24,864 bases of DNA, taken from the NCBI GenBank assembly GCA_030141605.1, contig JAQGDQ010000391.1:195001-219864 (forward strand), given 5' to 3'. A model generated the notes under the pieces. That model made no database searches. It worked only from the letters and a program-made list of their open reading frames with translations, and was not told the DNA's origin. Shown one piece after another: positions 9,200 to 20,238 of the stretch (its first letter is position 1; each line of letters begins with the position of its first letter). Position numbers and translations under genes: made by a program. This DNA is from Tubiluchus corallicola (taxonomy: Eukaryota > Priapulida > Priapulimorpha > Priapulimorphida > Tubiluchidae).

Positions 9200-9496
9200 C
9201 TACGATTGTTGAAACAATTTAAGCAGCAAAATAATAATATTAATAAAAAGAAAGCCACTGACTCTCTTAAGTTATTAAGCATTTACAATATTAGTAGAAT
9301 GGCCATATTTTACTATGTTTTCACAATAAGTTTTGTCCAAAAAAATCTGAAACAGGATAACAAGTAGTGATTTTGTATAGTCGTATAAATCGCAGTGTTA
9401 TTGTGCAATGTTCAATGATGTTCAATGATCAATGTAATAATAAAAAACCAAAATTTTAAATTAAAATTCAAATTTTAAGTTTACCATTGCACTCAC

Positions 9497-9538
9497 TCAT
9501 GAGACCTCGAACATGTGTACTACATTGCATTTGAAAAC
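9497..9538 (-). CDS. Candidate 42-nt micro-exon, copy 3
   Basis: Follows LDLa-3. Same 42 nt as copies 1 and 2, with donor A|GTGAGT and the optional second donor (AATG|GTAAAC) 12 nt later also present. Confidence 0.4.
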   Translation of the reverse strand, partial: VFKCNVVHMFEVS

Positions 9539-9981
9539 CTAAGAGTCGAAAGGTACAGCACCTGGTTTTTATTCAAATGCAGGTACTAGTGTCCACCTAC
9601 TTAGTGAATGTAACAGCCAAAAGTAGTGAAAAAAATGCAAAATTACTGTAGTAATAATATTTTCAGGTGAACTATTATTGAAAAAAATATGTTCCTTTTC
9701 AATATATAGATTAGAATTATAACATATGACTGGGTGCAACATTCTATTAACATTAACAGCAGGATCTGTATTCTAGTTTAGAATATGCATGGAAAAAAGT
9801 AAAAACCATTTACAAACGCTTCTGCCTATATACTAAAACAGGGTTTGCAGATATTGGAAAGATTTGTGTTTTTACTACTATGGGCAGTCCTGGCAGTGTA
9901 AGATATTAAACACATTAGTACGAGCAGCAACAGTTTTATACAGTGCATTCTGAAGCACGTAAGTATAACTACAATACTTAC

Positions 9982-10137
9982 TGCAGTTGGCTTCTACACC
10001 TTCATCACGTCCATTTCCGCATTCGAAATTGCCATTGCATAGAAAGTCCTTTGAAATGCAATTTTCGTAAGGGTCAAGCAACCAAGAGAGAGACATCTTG
10101 CAGTCAAATTCATCTGAACCACATGTGTATGGCGAAG
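9982..10137 (-). CDS. LDLa domain exon, copy 3
   Basis: 156 nt, phase 1-1. It differs from copy 1 at three bases, all silent (Asn AAC/AAT, Phe TTC/TTT, Cys TGT/TGC), so the protein is identical. The absence of replacement changes points to purifying selection, though the count is small. Acceptor and GTAAGTAT donor are kept. Confidence 0.9.
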
Positions 10138-10670
10138 CTAAAATTGCGCAAGAAGAAAAAATGTAATTAATTTAGGTTTACACAAAAAAGCCAATAGTGA
10201 TAGACAGGGCTGGACTATGACCTTTTGGAGCTTCCGACGATAATGAAATTATGGGTCTTCCTGTCTTGAATAATTTTTACTGGTAATATATTATAAAAAC
10301 AATTGCAGATCTTGAAGTGAATTTATTGCAAATTCTTTGATTTAGAATGACTTTTACTAGTCAACAAAGTAATGCCAAAGCTCAGTAATGCCAAGCATTG
10401 TATTAAATCCTTTGTGAGCAGTTGCAGTTTCTTTTGAATTTTGGTATTTCAGAAAAATGTGCTGCTGCTAGAAATTGTGAATGGATTTGCAGTCTAAAAT
10501 CAATTTTATAAAGGCATGACAATTAAAGTTGTGCGTAAACTCAAAAAGGAAAACCGTATAAAAATTTACATTTTTCAAGCATTGAAAAAATCTGGTAGCT
10601 ATCCCATGAAATACATAAAACGGTTAATTTGGCTACTAAATAATAAAAGTTTTATTGCTTGTTCTAGTAC

Positions 10671-10778
10671 TTGTTGTGGACGATGCACTTGAAGCTGTTG
10701 CTGTCATCGTTTGTGTAGTTGAGCCTGAAGATGATTCTGAGACTATTCTTGTTGCAGTTGACAAACTTGTAGGTATAC
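10671..10778 (-). CDS. S10: Ser/Thr-rich exon, subtype A
   Basis: Opens IPTSL, Ala at residue 26, with Thr-Arg-Ile-Val as in S3. It precedes LDLa-3, so the Ile variant marks the exon just before an LDLa module. The unit to its right has an 18-bp duplication in the intron (10873-10902). Confidence 0.7.
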
Positions 10779-10872
10779 CTAAAGTTGTAAAGAAAGAAGC
10801 TGATAAATAATACTAGTTTAAAGAAAACTACTGACTATTAAGTCAATCAACCTTTACAAGATTACTGAAACA

Positions 10873-10902
10873 ACACATATTTCGACTACGACACATATTT
10901 CG
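10873..10902. repeat. 18-bp local duplication in one array unit
   Basis: ACACATATTTCG occurs at 10873 and again at 10891, giving an 18-bp tandem step absent from all other units. It explains the 646-bp spacing between S10 and S11. Confidence 0.85.
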
Positions 10903-11316
10903 TTTTGCATTAAAGTAAAATTCTGCCCAAAAAACAAAATAGATGAGCCATACAAAAGACCAACTGTACCCTCCAATATACAGATCAGTTTTCTTATTTT
11001 CGACCTTATCCCCTTTTGGAAGATACACAAAAAGCAGAAATATCTTTTAAGCTTTTTTAGCTAAAGTATTTCACCATTTGATATTTTTTTTTATTTCTAC
11101 ATCTAAGAAAAATGTGCTGCTCCCAGGATATTTTGGCACTCTAGAATCAATTTTATAAAAGTTGACAATTAAAACAGTGTAAATTCTTAAAAAAGGATAG
11201 ATATCAAGATTTACATTTTCTAAAGCATTGAAAAAATCTAGTAGCTATCCAATGAAATATATGAAACTGTTAATTTGGCTACTAAATATTAAAGCTTTTA
11301 TTGTTTGTTCTAGTAC

Positions 11317-11424
11317 TTGTTGTGGACGATGCACTTGAAGCTGTTGATGTCATCGTTTGTGTAGTTGAACCTGAAGATGATTCTGAGACCGTTCTTGTTG
11401 CAGTTGACAAAGTTGTAGGACTAC
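11317..11424 (-). CDS. S11: Ser/Thr-rich exon, subtype B
   Basis: Opens SPTTL, Ser at residue 26. Silent variants GGT (Gly) and ACG (Thr). The downstream GC donor is absent here (ACAAT instead of GCAAT), so only A|GTACTAG can serve. Confidence 0.7.
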
Positions 11425-11947
11425 CTAAAATTGTAAAGAAAGAAGTTGATAAATAATACTAGATTAAAGAAACCTACTTACTATTAAGTTAATCAACCTT
11501 TACAAGATTACTGAAATGACACATATTTCGTTTTGCATTAACATAAAATTCTGCCCAAAAAAAACAAAATAGATGGGCCATACAAAAGACCAACTGTACC
11601 CTCAAGTATACAGATCAGTTTTCTTACTTTCGACCTTATCACCTTTTGGAAGGTACACAAAAAAGCACAAAATCTTTTAAGCTTTTTTAGCTAAAGTATT
11701 TCAACTTTTGATATTATTTTTTATTTCTACATCAAAGAAAAACGTGCTGCTGCCAGGATGTTTTGGCAGTCTAAAATAAATTTTATAAAGGCATGACAAT
11801 TAAAGTAGTGCATAAACTCAAAAAGGAAAAACGTATAAAAATTTACATTTTTCAAGCATTGAAAAAATCTGGTAGCTATTCCATGAAATACAAAAAACGG
11901 TTAATTTGGCTACTAAATAATAAAAGTTTTATTGCTTGTTCTAGTAC

Positions 11948-12052
11948 TTGTTGTGGACGATGCACTTGAAGCTGTTGATGTCATCGTTTGTGTAGTTGAG
12001 CCTGAAGATTCTGAGACTGTTCTTGTTGCAGTTGACAAAGTTGTAGGACTAC
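11948..12052 (-). CDS. S12: Ser/Thr-rich exon, subtype B, in-frame deletion
   Basis: 105 nt instead of 108. A 3-nt deletion removes one Ser codon, so the core reads SESSG instead of SESSSG. It is the only indel among the 32 exons of the array, and it keeps the frame. Ser at residue 26. Confidence 0.7.
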
Positions 12053-12580
12053 CTAAAATTGTAAAGAAAGAAGTTGATAAATAATACTAGATTAAAGAAA
12101 ACTACTGACTATTAAGTTAATCAACCTTTACAAGATTACTGAAATGACACATATTTCGTTTTGCATTAACATAAAATTTTGCCCGAAAAAACAAAATAGA
12201 TGGGCCATACAAAAGACCAACTGTACCCTCAAGTATACAGATCAGTTTCCTTATTTTCGACCTCATTCCCTTTAGGAAGGTACACAAAAAGCACAAATAT
12301 CTTGTAAGCTTTTTTAGCTAAAGTATTTCACCATTTGATATTATTTTTTATTTCTACATCTAAGAAAAATGTGCTGCTCCCAGAATGTTTTGGCACTCTA
12401 GAATCAATTTTATAAAAGTTGACAATTAAAGCAGTGTAAATCCTCAAAAAGGGATAAATATCAAGATTTGCATTTTTTCCAAGTGTTAGGAAAAAAAATC
12501 TTGAAGTAATTCCAAAAAAATTATCAAAAACTGTTAATTTTGCTACTAAATAATAAAAGTTTTATTGCTTGTTCTAGTAC

Positions 12581-12688
12581 TTGTTGTGGACGATGCACTT
12601 GAAGCTGTTGCTGTCATCGTTTGTGTAGTTGAGCCTGAAGATGATTCTGAGACTGTTCTTGTTGCAGTTGACAAAGTTGTAGGACTAC
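12581..12688 (-). CDS. S13: Ser/Thr-rich exon, subtype B
   Basis: Opens SPTTL with Ala at residue 26, the only exon of its group with Ala there apart from the mosaic S18. It is identical to S23, its counterpart in the duplicated ten-unit block. Confidence 0.7.
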
Positions 12689-13209
12689 CTAAAATTGTAA
12701 AGAAAGAAGTTGATAAATAATACTAGATTAAAGAAAACTACTGACTATTAAGTTAATCGACCTTTACAAGATTACTGAAATGACACATATTTCGTTTTGC
12801 ATTAACATAAAATTCTGCCCAAAAAAACAAAATAGATGGGCCATACAAAAGACCAACTGTACCCCCCAATATACAGATCAGTTTTCTTATTTTCGACCTT
12901 ATCCCCTTTTGGAAGATACACAAAAAGCAGAAATATCTTTTAAGCTTTTTTAGCTAAAGTATTTCACCATTTGATATTATTTTTATTTCTACATCTAAGA
13001 AAAATGTGCTGCTCCCAGGATGTTTTGGCACTCTAGAATCAATTTCATAAAAGTTGACAATTCAAACAGTGTAAATCCTTAAAAAAGGATAGATATCAAG
13101 ATTTACATTTTCTAAAGCATTGAAAAAAATCTAGTAGCTATCCAATGAAATATATGAAACTGTTAATTTGGCTACTAAATATTAAAGCTTTTATTGTTTG
13201 TTCTAGTAC

Positions 13210-13317
13210 TTGTTGTGGACGATGCACTTGAAGCTGTTGATGTCATCGTTTGTGTAGTTGAACCTGAAGATGATTCTGAGACTGTTCTTGTTGCAGTTGA
13301 CAAAGTTGTAGGACTAC
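13210..13317 (-). CDS. S14: Ser/Thr-rich exon, subtype B
   Basis: Opens SPTTL, Ser at residue 26, silent GGT Gly codon shared with S11 and S24. Lacks the alternative GC donor. Confidence 0.7.
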
Positions 13318-13838
13318 CTAAAATTGTAAAGAAAGAAGTTGATAAATAATACTAGATTAAAGAAACCTACTGACTATTAAGTTAATCAACCTTTACAAGA
13401 TTACTGAAATGACACATATTTCGTTTTGCATTAACATAAAATTCTGCCCAAAAAACAAAATAGATGAGCCATACAAAAGACCAACTGTACCCTCCAATAT
13501 ACAGATCAGTTTTCTTATTTTCGACCTTATCCCCTTTTGGAAGATACACAAAAAGCAGAAATATCTTTTAAGCTTTTTTAGCTAAAGTATTTCAACTTTT
13601 GATATTATTTTTTATTTCTACATCAAAGAAAAACGTGCTGCTGCCAGGATGTTTTGGCAGTCTAAAATCAATTTTATAAAGGCATGACAATTAAAGTAGT
13701 GCATAAACTCAAAAAGGAAAAACGTATAAAAATTTACATTTTTCAAGCATTGAAAAAATCTAGTAGCTATCCAATGAAATATATAAAACTTTTAATTTGG
13801 CTACTAAATATTAAAGGTTTTATTGTTTGTTCTAGTAC

Positions 13839-13946
13839 TTGTTGTGGACGATGCACTTGAAGCTGTTGATGTCATCGTTTGTGTAGTTGAGCCTGAAGAT
13901 GATTCTGAGACTGTTCTTGTTGCAGTTGACAAAGTTGTAGGACTAC
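13839..13946 (-). CDS. S15: Ser/Thr-rich exon, subtype B
   Basis: Matches the subtype B consensus with Ser at residue 26. Lacks the GC donor. Counterpart of S25. Confidence 0.7.
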
Positions 13947-14466
13947 CTAAAATTGTAAAGAAAGAAGTTGATAAATAATACTAGATTAAAGAAACCTACT
14001 GACTATTAAGTTAATCAACCTTTACAAGATTACTGAAATGACACATATTTCGTTTTGCATTAACATAAAATTCTGCCCAAAAAACAAAATAGATGGGCCA
14101 TACAAAAGACCAACTGTACCCTCAAGTATACAGATCAGTTTTCTTATTTTCGACCTTATCCCCTTTTGGAAGGTACACAAAAAGCACAAAATCTTTTAAG
14201 CTTTTTTAGCTAAAGAATTTCAACTTTTGATATTATTTTTTATTTCTACATCAAAGAAAAACGTGCTGCTGCCAGGATGTTTTGGCAGTCTAAAATCAAT
14301 TTTATAAAGGCATGACAATTAAAGTAGTGCATAAACTCAAAAAGGAAAAACGTATAAAAATTTACATTTTTCAAGCATTGAAAAAATCTGGTAGCTATTC
14401 CATGAAATACATAAAACGGTTAATTTGGCTACTAAATAATAAAAGTTTTATTGCTTGTTCTAGTAC

Positions 14467-14574
14467 TTGTTGTGGACGATGCACTTGAAGCTATTGATGT
14501 CATCGTTTGTGTAGTTGAGCCTGAAGATGATTCTGAGACTGTTCTTGTTGCAGTTGACAAAGTTGTAGGACTAC
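14467..14574 (-). CDS. S16: Ser/Thr-rich exon, subtype B, Ile variant
   Basis: A Thr-to-Ile change (ACA to ATA) gives Thr-Ser-Ile-Ala-Ser. The only other copy with it is S26. The intron to the right also carries private variants (AAGCAAGAAG, AGGTTAAAG) that S26 shares. Confidence 0.7.
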
Positions 14575-15092
14575 CTAAAATTGTAAAGCAAGAAGTTGAT
14601 AAATAATACTAGGTTAAAGAAAACTACTGACTATTAAGTTAATCAACCTTTACAAGATTACTGAAATGACACATATTTCGTTTTGCATTAACATAAAATT
14701 CTGCCCAAAAAAAAATAGATGGGCCATACAAAAGACCAACTGTACCCTCAAGTATACAGATCAGTTTTCTTACTTTCGACCTTATCAACTTTTGGAAGGT
14801 ACACAAAAAGCACAAAATCTTTTAAGCTTTTTTAGCTAAAGTATTTCAACTTTTGATACTATTTTTTATTTCTACATCAAAGAAAAACGTGCTGCTGCCA
14901 GGATGTTTTGGCAGTCTAAAATCAATTTTGTAATGGCATGACAATTAAAGTAGTGCATAAACTCAAAAAGGAAAAACGTATAAAAATTTACATTTTTTAA
15001 GCATTGAAAAAATCTGGTAGCTATTCCATGAAATACATAAAACGGTTAATTTGGCTACTAAATAATAAAAGTTTTATTGCTTGTTCTAGTAC

Positions 15093-15200
15093 TTGTTGTG
15101 GACGATGCACTTGAAGCTGTTGATGTCATCGTTTGTGTAGTTGAGCCTGAAGATGATTCTGAGACTGTTCTCGTTGCAGTTGACAAAGTTGTAGGACTAC
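15093..15200 (-). CDS. S17: Ser/Thr-rich exon, subtype B
   Basis: Silent ACG Thr codon as in S8 and S27. The surrounding unit is nearly the same as that of S8 and lies next to a divergent-type exon (S18), as S8 lies next to S9. This shows that the S8-S9 pair seeded the S17-S18 pair. Confidence 0.7.
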
Positions 15201-15727
15201 CTAAAATTGTAAAGAAAGAAGTTGATAAATAATACTAGATTAAAGAAAACTTCTGACTATTAAGTTAATCAACCTTTACAAGATTACTGAAATGACACAT
15301 ATTTCGTTTTGCATTAACATAAAATTTTGCCCAAAAAAACAAAATATATGGGCCATACAAAAGACCAACTGTACCCTCAAGTATACAGATCAGTTTCCTT
15401 AGTTTCGACCTCATTCCCTTTTGGAAGGTACACAAAAAGCACAAATATCTTGTAAGCTTTTTTAGCTAAAGTATTTCACCATTTGATATTATTTTTTATT
15501 TCTACATCTAAGAAAAATGTGCTGCTCCCAGAATGTTTTGGCACTCTAGAATCAATTTTATAAAAGTTGACAATTAAAGCAGTGTAAATCCTCAAAAAGG
15601 GATAAATACCAAGATTTGCATTTTTTCCAAGTGTTAGAAAAAAAATCTTGAAGTAATTCCAAAAAAATTATCAAAAACTGTTAATTTTGCTACTAAATAA
15701 TAAAAGTTTTATTGCTTGATTTAGTAC

Positions 15728-15835
15728 TTGTTGTGGACGACACTCTTGAAGTTGTAGCTGTCATCGTTTGTGTAGTTGATCCTGGAGATGTCCTTGAGAC
15801 TGTTCTTGTTGCAGTTGACAAATTTGTAGGACTAC
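15728..15835 (-). CDS. S18: mosaic Ser/Thr exon (subtype B head, divergent tail)
   Basis: The first part follows subtype B (SPTNLSTATRTVS) and the second follows S2/S9 (Arg-Thr-Ser-Pro-Gly, then Thr-Thr-Ser-Arg-Val). The switch lies between about 15790 and 15805. The frame and 108-nt length are kept. Asn at the fourth residue creates an Asn-Leu-Ser sequon. The donor context (GTACTAAAT) is that of S2/S9. Unequal crossing-over or gene conversion between the two exon classes is the simplest explanation. Confidence 0.7.
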
Positions 15836-16355
15836 CTAAAATTGTAAAGAAAGAAGTTGATAAATAATACTAGATTAAAGAAAACTACTGACTATTAAGT
15901 TAATCAACCTTTACAAGATTACTGAAATGACACATATTTCGCTTTGCATTAACATAAAATTCTGCCCAAAAAAACAAAATAGATGGGCCATACAAAAGAC
16001 CAACTGTACCCCCCAATATACAGATCAGTTTTCTTATTTTCGACCTTATCCCCTTTTGGAAGATACACAAAAAGCAGAAATATCTTTTAAGCTTTTTTAG
16101 CTAAAGTATTTCACCATTTGATATTATTTTTATTTCTACATCTAAGAAAAATGTGCTGCTCCCAGGATGTTTTGGCACTCTAGAATCAATTTCATAAAAG
16201 TTGACAATTCAAACAGTGTAAATCCTTAAAAAAGGATAGATATCAAGATTTACATTTTCTAAAGCAGTGAAAAAATCTAGTAGCTATCCAATGAAATATA
16301 TGAAACTGTTAATTTGGCTACTAAATATTAAAGGTTTTATTGTTTGTTCTAGTAC

Positions 16356-16463
16356 TTGTTGTGGACGATGCACTTGAAGCTGTTGATGTCATCGTTTGTG
16401 TAGTTGAGCCTGAAGATGATTCTGAGACTGTTCTTGTTGCAGTTGACAAAGTTGTAGGACTAC
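16356..16463 (-). CDS. S19: Ser/Thr-rich exon, subtype B
   Basis: Subtype B consensus, Ser at residue 26, no GC donor. Counterpart of S29. Confidence 0.7.
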
Positions 16464-16985
16464 CTAAAATTGTAAAGAAAGAAGTTGATAAATAATACTA
16501 GATTAAAGAAACCTACTGACTATTAAGTTAATCGACCTTTACAAGATTACTGAAATGACACATATTTCGTTTTGCATTAACATAAAATTCTGCCCAAAAA
16601 AACAAAATAGATGGGCCATACAAAAGACCAACTGTACCCTCCAATATACAGATCAGTTTTCTTATTTTCGACCTTATCCCCTTTTGGAAGATACACAAAA
16701 AGCAGAAATATCTTTTAAGCTTTTTTAGCTAAAGTATTTCAACTTTTGATATTATTTTTTATTTCTACATCAAAGAAAAACGTGCTGCTGCCAGGATGTT
16801 TTGGCAGTCTAAAATCAATTTTATAAAGGCATGACAATTAAAGTAGTGCATAAACTCAAAAAGGAAAAACGTATAAAAATTTACATTTTTCAAGCATTGA
16901 AAAAATCTGGTAGCTATTCCATGAAATACATAAAACGGTTAATTTGGCTACTAAATAATAAAAGTTTTATTGCTTGTTCTAGTAC

Positions 16986-17093
16986 TTGTTGTGGACGATG
17001 CACTTGAAGCTGTTGATGTCATCGTTTGTGTAGTTGAGCCTGAAGATGATTCTGAGACTGTTCTTGTTGCAGTTGACAAACTTGTAGGTATAC
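16986..17093 (-). CDS. S20: Ser/Thr-rich exon, subtype A
   Basis: Opens IPTSL with Ser at residue 26. Counterpart of S30. Alternation of A and B openings begins here (S20 A, S21 B, S22 A). Confidence 0.7.
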
Positions 17094-17612
17094 CTAAAGT
17101 TGTAAAGAAAGAAGCTGATAAATAATACTAGATTAAAGAAAACTACTGACTATTAAGTTAATCAACCTTTACAAGATTACTGAAACGACACATATTTCGT
17201 TTTGCATTAACATAAAATTCTGCCCAAAAAACAAAATAGATGGGCCATACAAAAGACCAACTGTACCCTCAAGTATACAGATCAGTTTCCTTATTTTCGA
17301 CCTCATTCCCTTTTGGAAGGTACACAAAAAGCACAAAATCTTTTAAGCTTTTTTAGCTAAAGTATTTCACCATTTGATATTATTTTTTATTTCTACATCT
17401 AAGAAAAATGTGCTGCTGCCAGGATGTTTTGGCACTCTAGAATCAATTTTGTAAAAGTTGACAATTAAAACAGTGTAAATCCTTAAAAAGGGATAGATAT
17501 CAAGATTTACATTTTCTATAGCATTGAAAAAATCTAGTAGCTATCCAATGAAATATATAAAACTGTTAATTTGGCTACTAAATATTAAAGGTTTTATTGT
17601 TTGTTCTAGTAC

Positions 17613-17720
17613 TTGTTGTGGACGATGCACTTGAAGCTGTTGATGTCATCGTTTGTGTAGTTGAGCCTGAAGATGATTCTGAGACTGTTCTTGTTGCAGT
17701 TGACAAAGTTGTAGGACTAC
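17613..17720 (-). CDS. S21: Ser/Thr-rich exon, subtype B
   Basis: Subtype B consensus. The intron to its left carries the private TATAGCATTG variant shared with the unit of S31. Confidence 0.7.
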
Positions 17721-18240
17721 CTAAAATTGTAAAGAAAGAAGTTGATAAATAATACTAGATTAAAGAAACCTACTGACTATTAAGTTAATCAACCTTTACA
17801 AGATTACTGAAATGACACATATTTCGTTTTGCATTAACATAAAATTCTGCCCAAAAAACAAAATAGATGGGCCATACAAAAGACCAACTGTACCCTCAAG
17901 TATACAGATCAGTTTTCTTACTTTCGACCTTATCAACTTTTGGAAGGTACACAAAAAGCACAAAATCTTTTAAGCTTTTTTAGCTAAAGTATTTCAACTT
18001 TTGATATTATTTTTTATTTCTACATCAAAGAAAAACGTGCTGCTGCCAGGATGTTTTGGCAGTCTAAAATCAATTTTATAAAGGCATGACAATTAAAGTA
18101 GTGCATAAACTCAAAAAGGAAAAACGTATAAAAATTTACATTTTTCAAGCATTGAAAAAATCTGGTAGCTATTCCATGAAATACATAAAACGGTTAATTT
18201 GGCTACTAAATAATAAAAGTTTTATTGCTTGTTCTAGTAC

Positions 18241-18348
18241 TTGTTGTGGACGATGCACTTGAAGCTGTTGATGTCATCGTTTGTGTAGTTGAGCCTGAAG
18301 ATGATTCTGAGACTGTTCTTGTTGCAGTTGACAAACTTGTAGGTATAC
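18241..18348 (-). CDS. S22: Ser/Thr-rich exon, subtype A
   Basis: Opens IPTSL with Ser at residue 26. Last member (leftmost numbering) of the first ten-unit block; counterpart of S32. Confidence 0.7.
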
Positions 18349-18873
18349 CTAAAGTTGTAAAGAAAGAAGCTGATAAATAATACTAGATTAAAGAAAACTA
18401 CTGACTATTAAGTTAATCAACCTTTACAAGATTACTGAAATGACACATATTTCGTTTTGCATTAACATAAAATTCTGCCCAAAAAACAAAATAGATGGGC
18501 CATACAAAAGACCAACTGTACCCTCAAGTATACAGATCAGTTTCCTTATTTTCGACCTCATTCCCTTTTGGAAGGTACACAAAAAGCACAAATATCTTGT
18601 AAGCTTTTTTAGCTAAAGTATTTCACCATTTGATATTTTTTTTTATTTCTACATCTAAGAAAAATGTGCTGCTCCCAGGATATTTTGGCACTCTAGAATC
18701 AATTTTATAAAAGTTGACAATTAAAGCAGTGTAAATCCTCAAAAAGGGATAAATATCAAGATTTACATTTTTTCCAAGCATTGAAAAAAAATCTTGAAGT
18801 AATTCCAATAAAATTATCAAAAACTGTTAATTTGGCTACTAAATAATAAAAGTTTTATTGCTTGTTCTAGTAC

Positions 18874-18981
18874 TTGTTGTGGACGATGCACTTGAAGCTG
18901 TTGCTGTCATCGTTTGTGTAGTTGAGCCTGAAGATGATTCTGAGACTGTTCTTGTTGCAGTTGACAAAGTTGTAGGACTAC
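18874..18981 (-). CDS. S23: Ser/Thr-rich exon, subtype B
   Basis: Identical to S13, including Ala at residue 26. Starts the second ten-unit block. Confidence 0.7.
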
Positions 18982-19501
18982 CTAAAATTGTAAAGAAAGA
19001 AGTTGATAAATAATACTAGATTAAAGAAACCTACTGACTATTAAGTTAATCAACCTTTACAAGATTACTGAAATGACACATATTTCGTTTTGCATTAACA
19101 TAAAATTCTGCCCAAAAAAACAAAATAGATGGGCCATACAAAAGACCAACTGTACCCCCCAATATACAGATCAGTTTTCTTATTTTCGACCTTATCCCCT
19201 TTTGGAAGATACACAAAAAGCAGAAATATCTTTTAAGCTTTTTTAGCTAAAGTATTTCACCATTTGATATTATTTTTATTTCTACATCTAAGAAAAATGT
19301 GCTGCTCCCAGGATGTTTTGGCACTCTAGAATCAATTTCATAAAAGTTGACAATTCAAACAGTGTAAATCCTTAAAAACGGATAGATATCAAGATTTACA
19401 TTTTCTAAAGCATTGAAAAAATCTAGTAGCTATCCAATGAAATATATAAAACTGTTAATTTGGCTACTAAATATTAAAGCTTTTATTGTTTGTTCTAGTA
19501 C

Positions 19502-19609
19502 TTGTTGTGGACGATGCACTTGAAGCTGTTGATGTCATCGTTTGTGTAGTTGAACCTGAAGATGATTCTGAGACTGTTCTTGTTGCAGTTGACAAAGTTG
19601 TAGGACTAC
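19502..19609 (-). CDS. S24: Ser/Thr-rich exon, subtype B
   Basis: Counterpart of S14 with the same silent GGT Gly codon. Ser at residue 26, no GC donor. Confidence 0.7.
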
Positions 19610-20130
19610 CTAAAATTGTAAAGAAAGAAGTTGATAAATAATACTAGATTAAAGAAACCTACTGACTATTAAGTTAATCAACCTTTACAAGATTACTGAA
19701 ATGACACATATTTCGTTTTGCATTAACATAAAATTCTGCCCAAAAAACAAAATAGATGAGCCATACAAAAGACCAACTGTACCCTCCAATATACAGATCA
19801 GTTTTCTTATTTTCGACCTTATCCCCTTTTGGAAGATACACAAAAAGCAGAAATATCTTTTAAGCTTTTTTAGCTAAAGTATTTCAACTTTTGATATTAT
19901 TTTTTATTTCTACATCAAAGAAAAACGTGCTGCTGCCAGGATGTTTTGGCAGTCTAAAATCAATTTTATAAAGGCATGACAATTAAAGTAGTGCATAAAC
20001 TCAAAAAGGAAAAACGTATAAAAATTTACATTTTTCAAGCATTGAAAAAATCTAGTAGCTATCCAATGAAATATATAAAACTTTTAATTTGGCTACTAAA
20101 TATTAAAGGTTTTATTGTTTGTTCTAGTAC

Positions 20131-20238
20131 TTGTTGTGGACGATGCACTTGAAGCTGTTGATGTCATCGTTTGTGTAGTTGAGCCTGAAGATGATTCTGA
20201 GACTGTTCTTGTTGCAGTTGACAAAGTTGTAGGACTAC
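20131..20238 (-). CDS. S25: Ser/Thr-rich exon, subtype B
   Basis: Subtype B consensus; counterpart of S15. The preceding intron part reads ACTTTTAATTTGG as near S15. Confidence 0.7.

Larger units (their letters stand above)
8830..10815 (-). repeat. LDLa block, copy 3, with divergent Ser/Thr unit
   Basis: Counterpart of 3480-5460, with S10, LDLa-3, micro-exon and S9 in the same order. Differences between the two blocks are scattered substitutions, mostly in introns. Confidence 0.85.
12581..18873 (-). repeat. Ten-unit higher-order repeat, copy 1
   Basis: S13-S22 correspond one to one with S23-S32 at a constant offset of 6,291-6,293 bp. Shared private variants are Ile in S16/S26, ACG in S17/S27, GGT in S14/S24, CAAGAAG instead of AAAGAAG beside S16/S26, and TATAGCATTG near 17515/23806. 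The left border is fuzzy because neighbouring units are similar. Confidence 0.9.

Noticed and set aside
9085-9282. Minus-strand 65-codon ORF overlapping S9
   Set aside because: It runs in another frame from the S9 exon, through its acceptor and the introns, with AT-rich low-complexity composition.
10843-11028. Minus-strand 61-codon ORF in the intron between S10 and S11
   Set aside because: Most of it is ordinary intron that is not open in sister units. Only its central 57 nt has splice-like borders, and that part is given as a separate hypothesis.
18623-18820. Minus-strand 65-codon ORF in the intron between S22 and S23
   Set aside because: Chance opening in one intron copy; sister units carry stops or length changes in the same frame.
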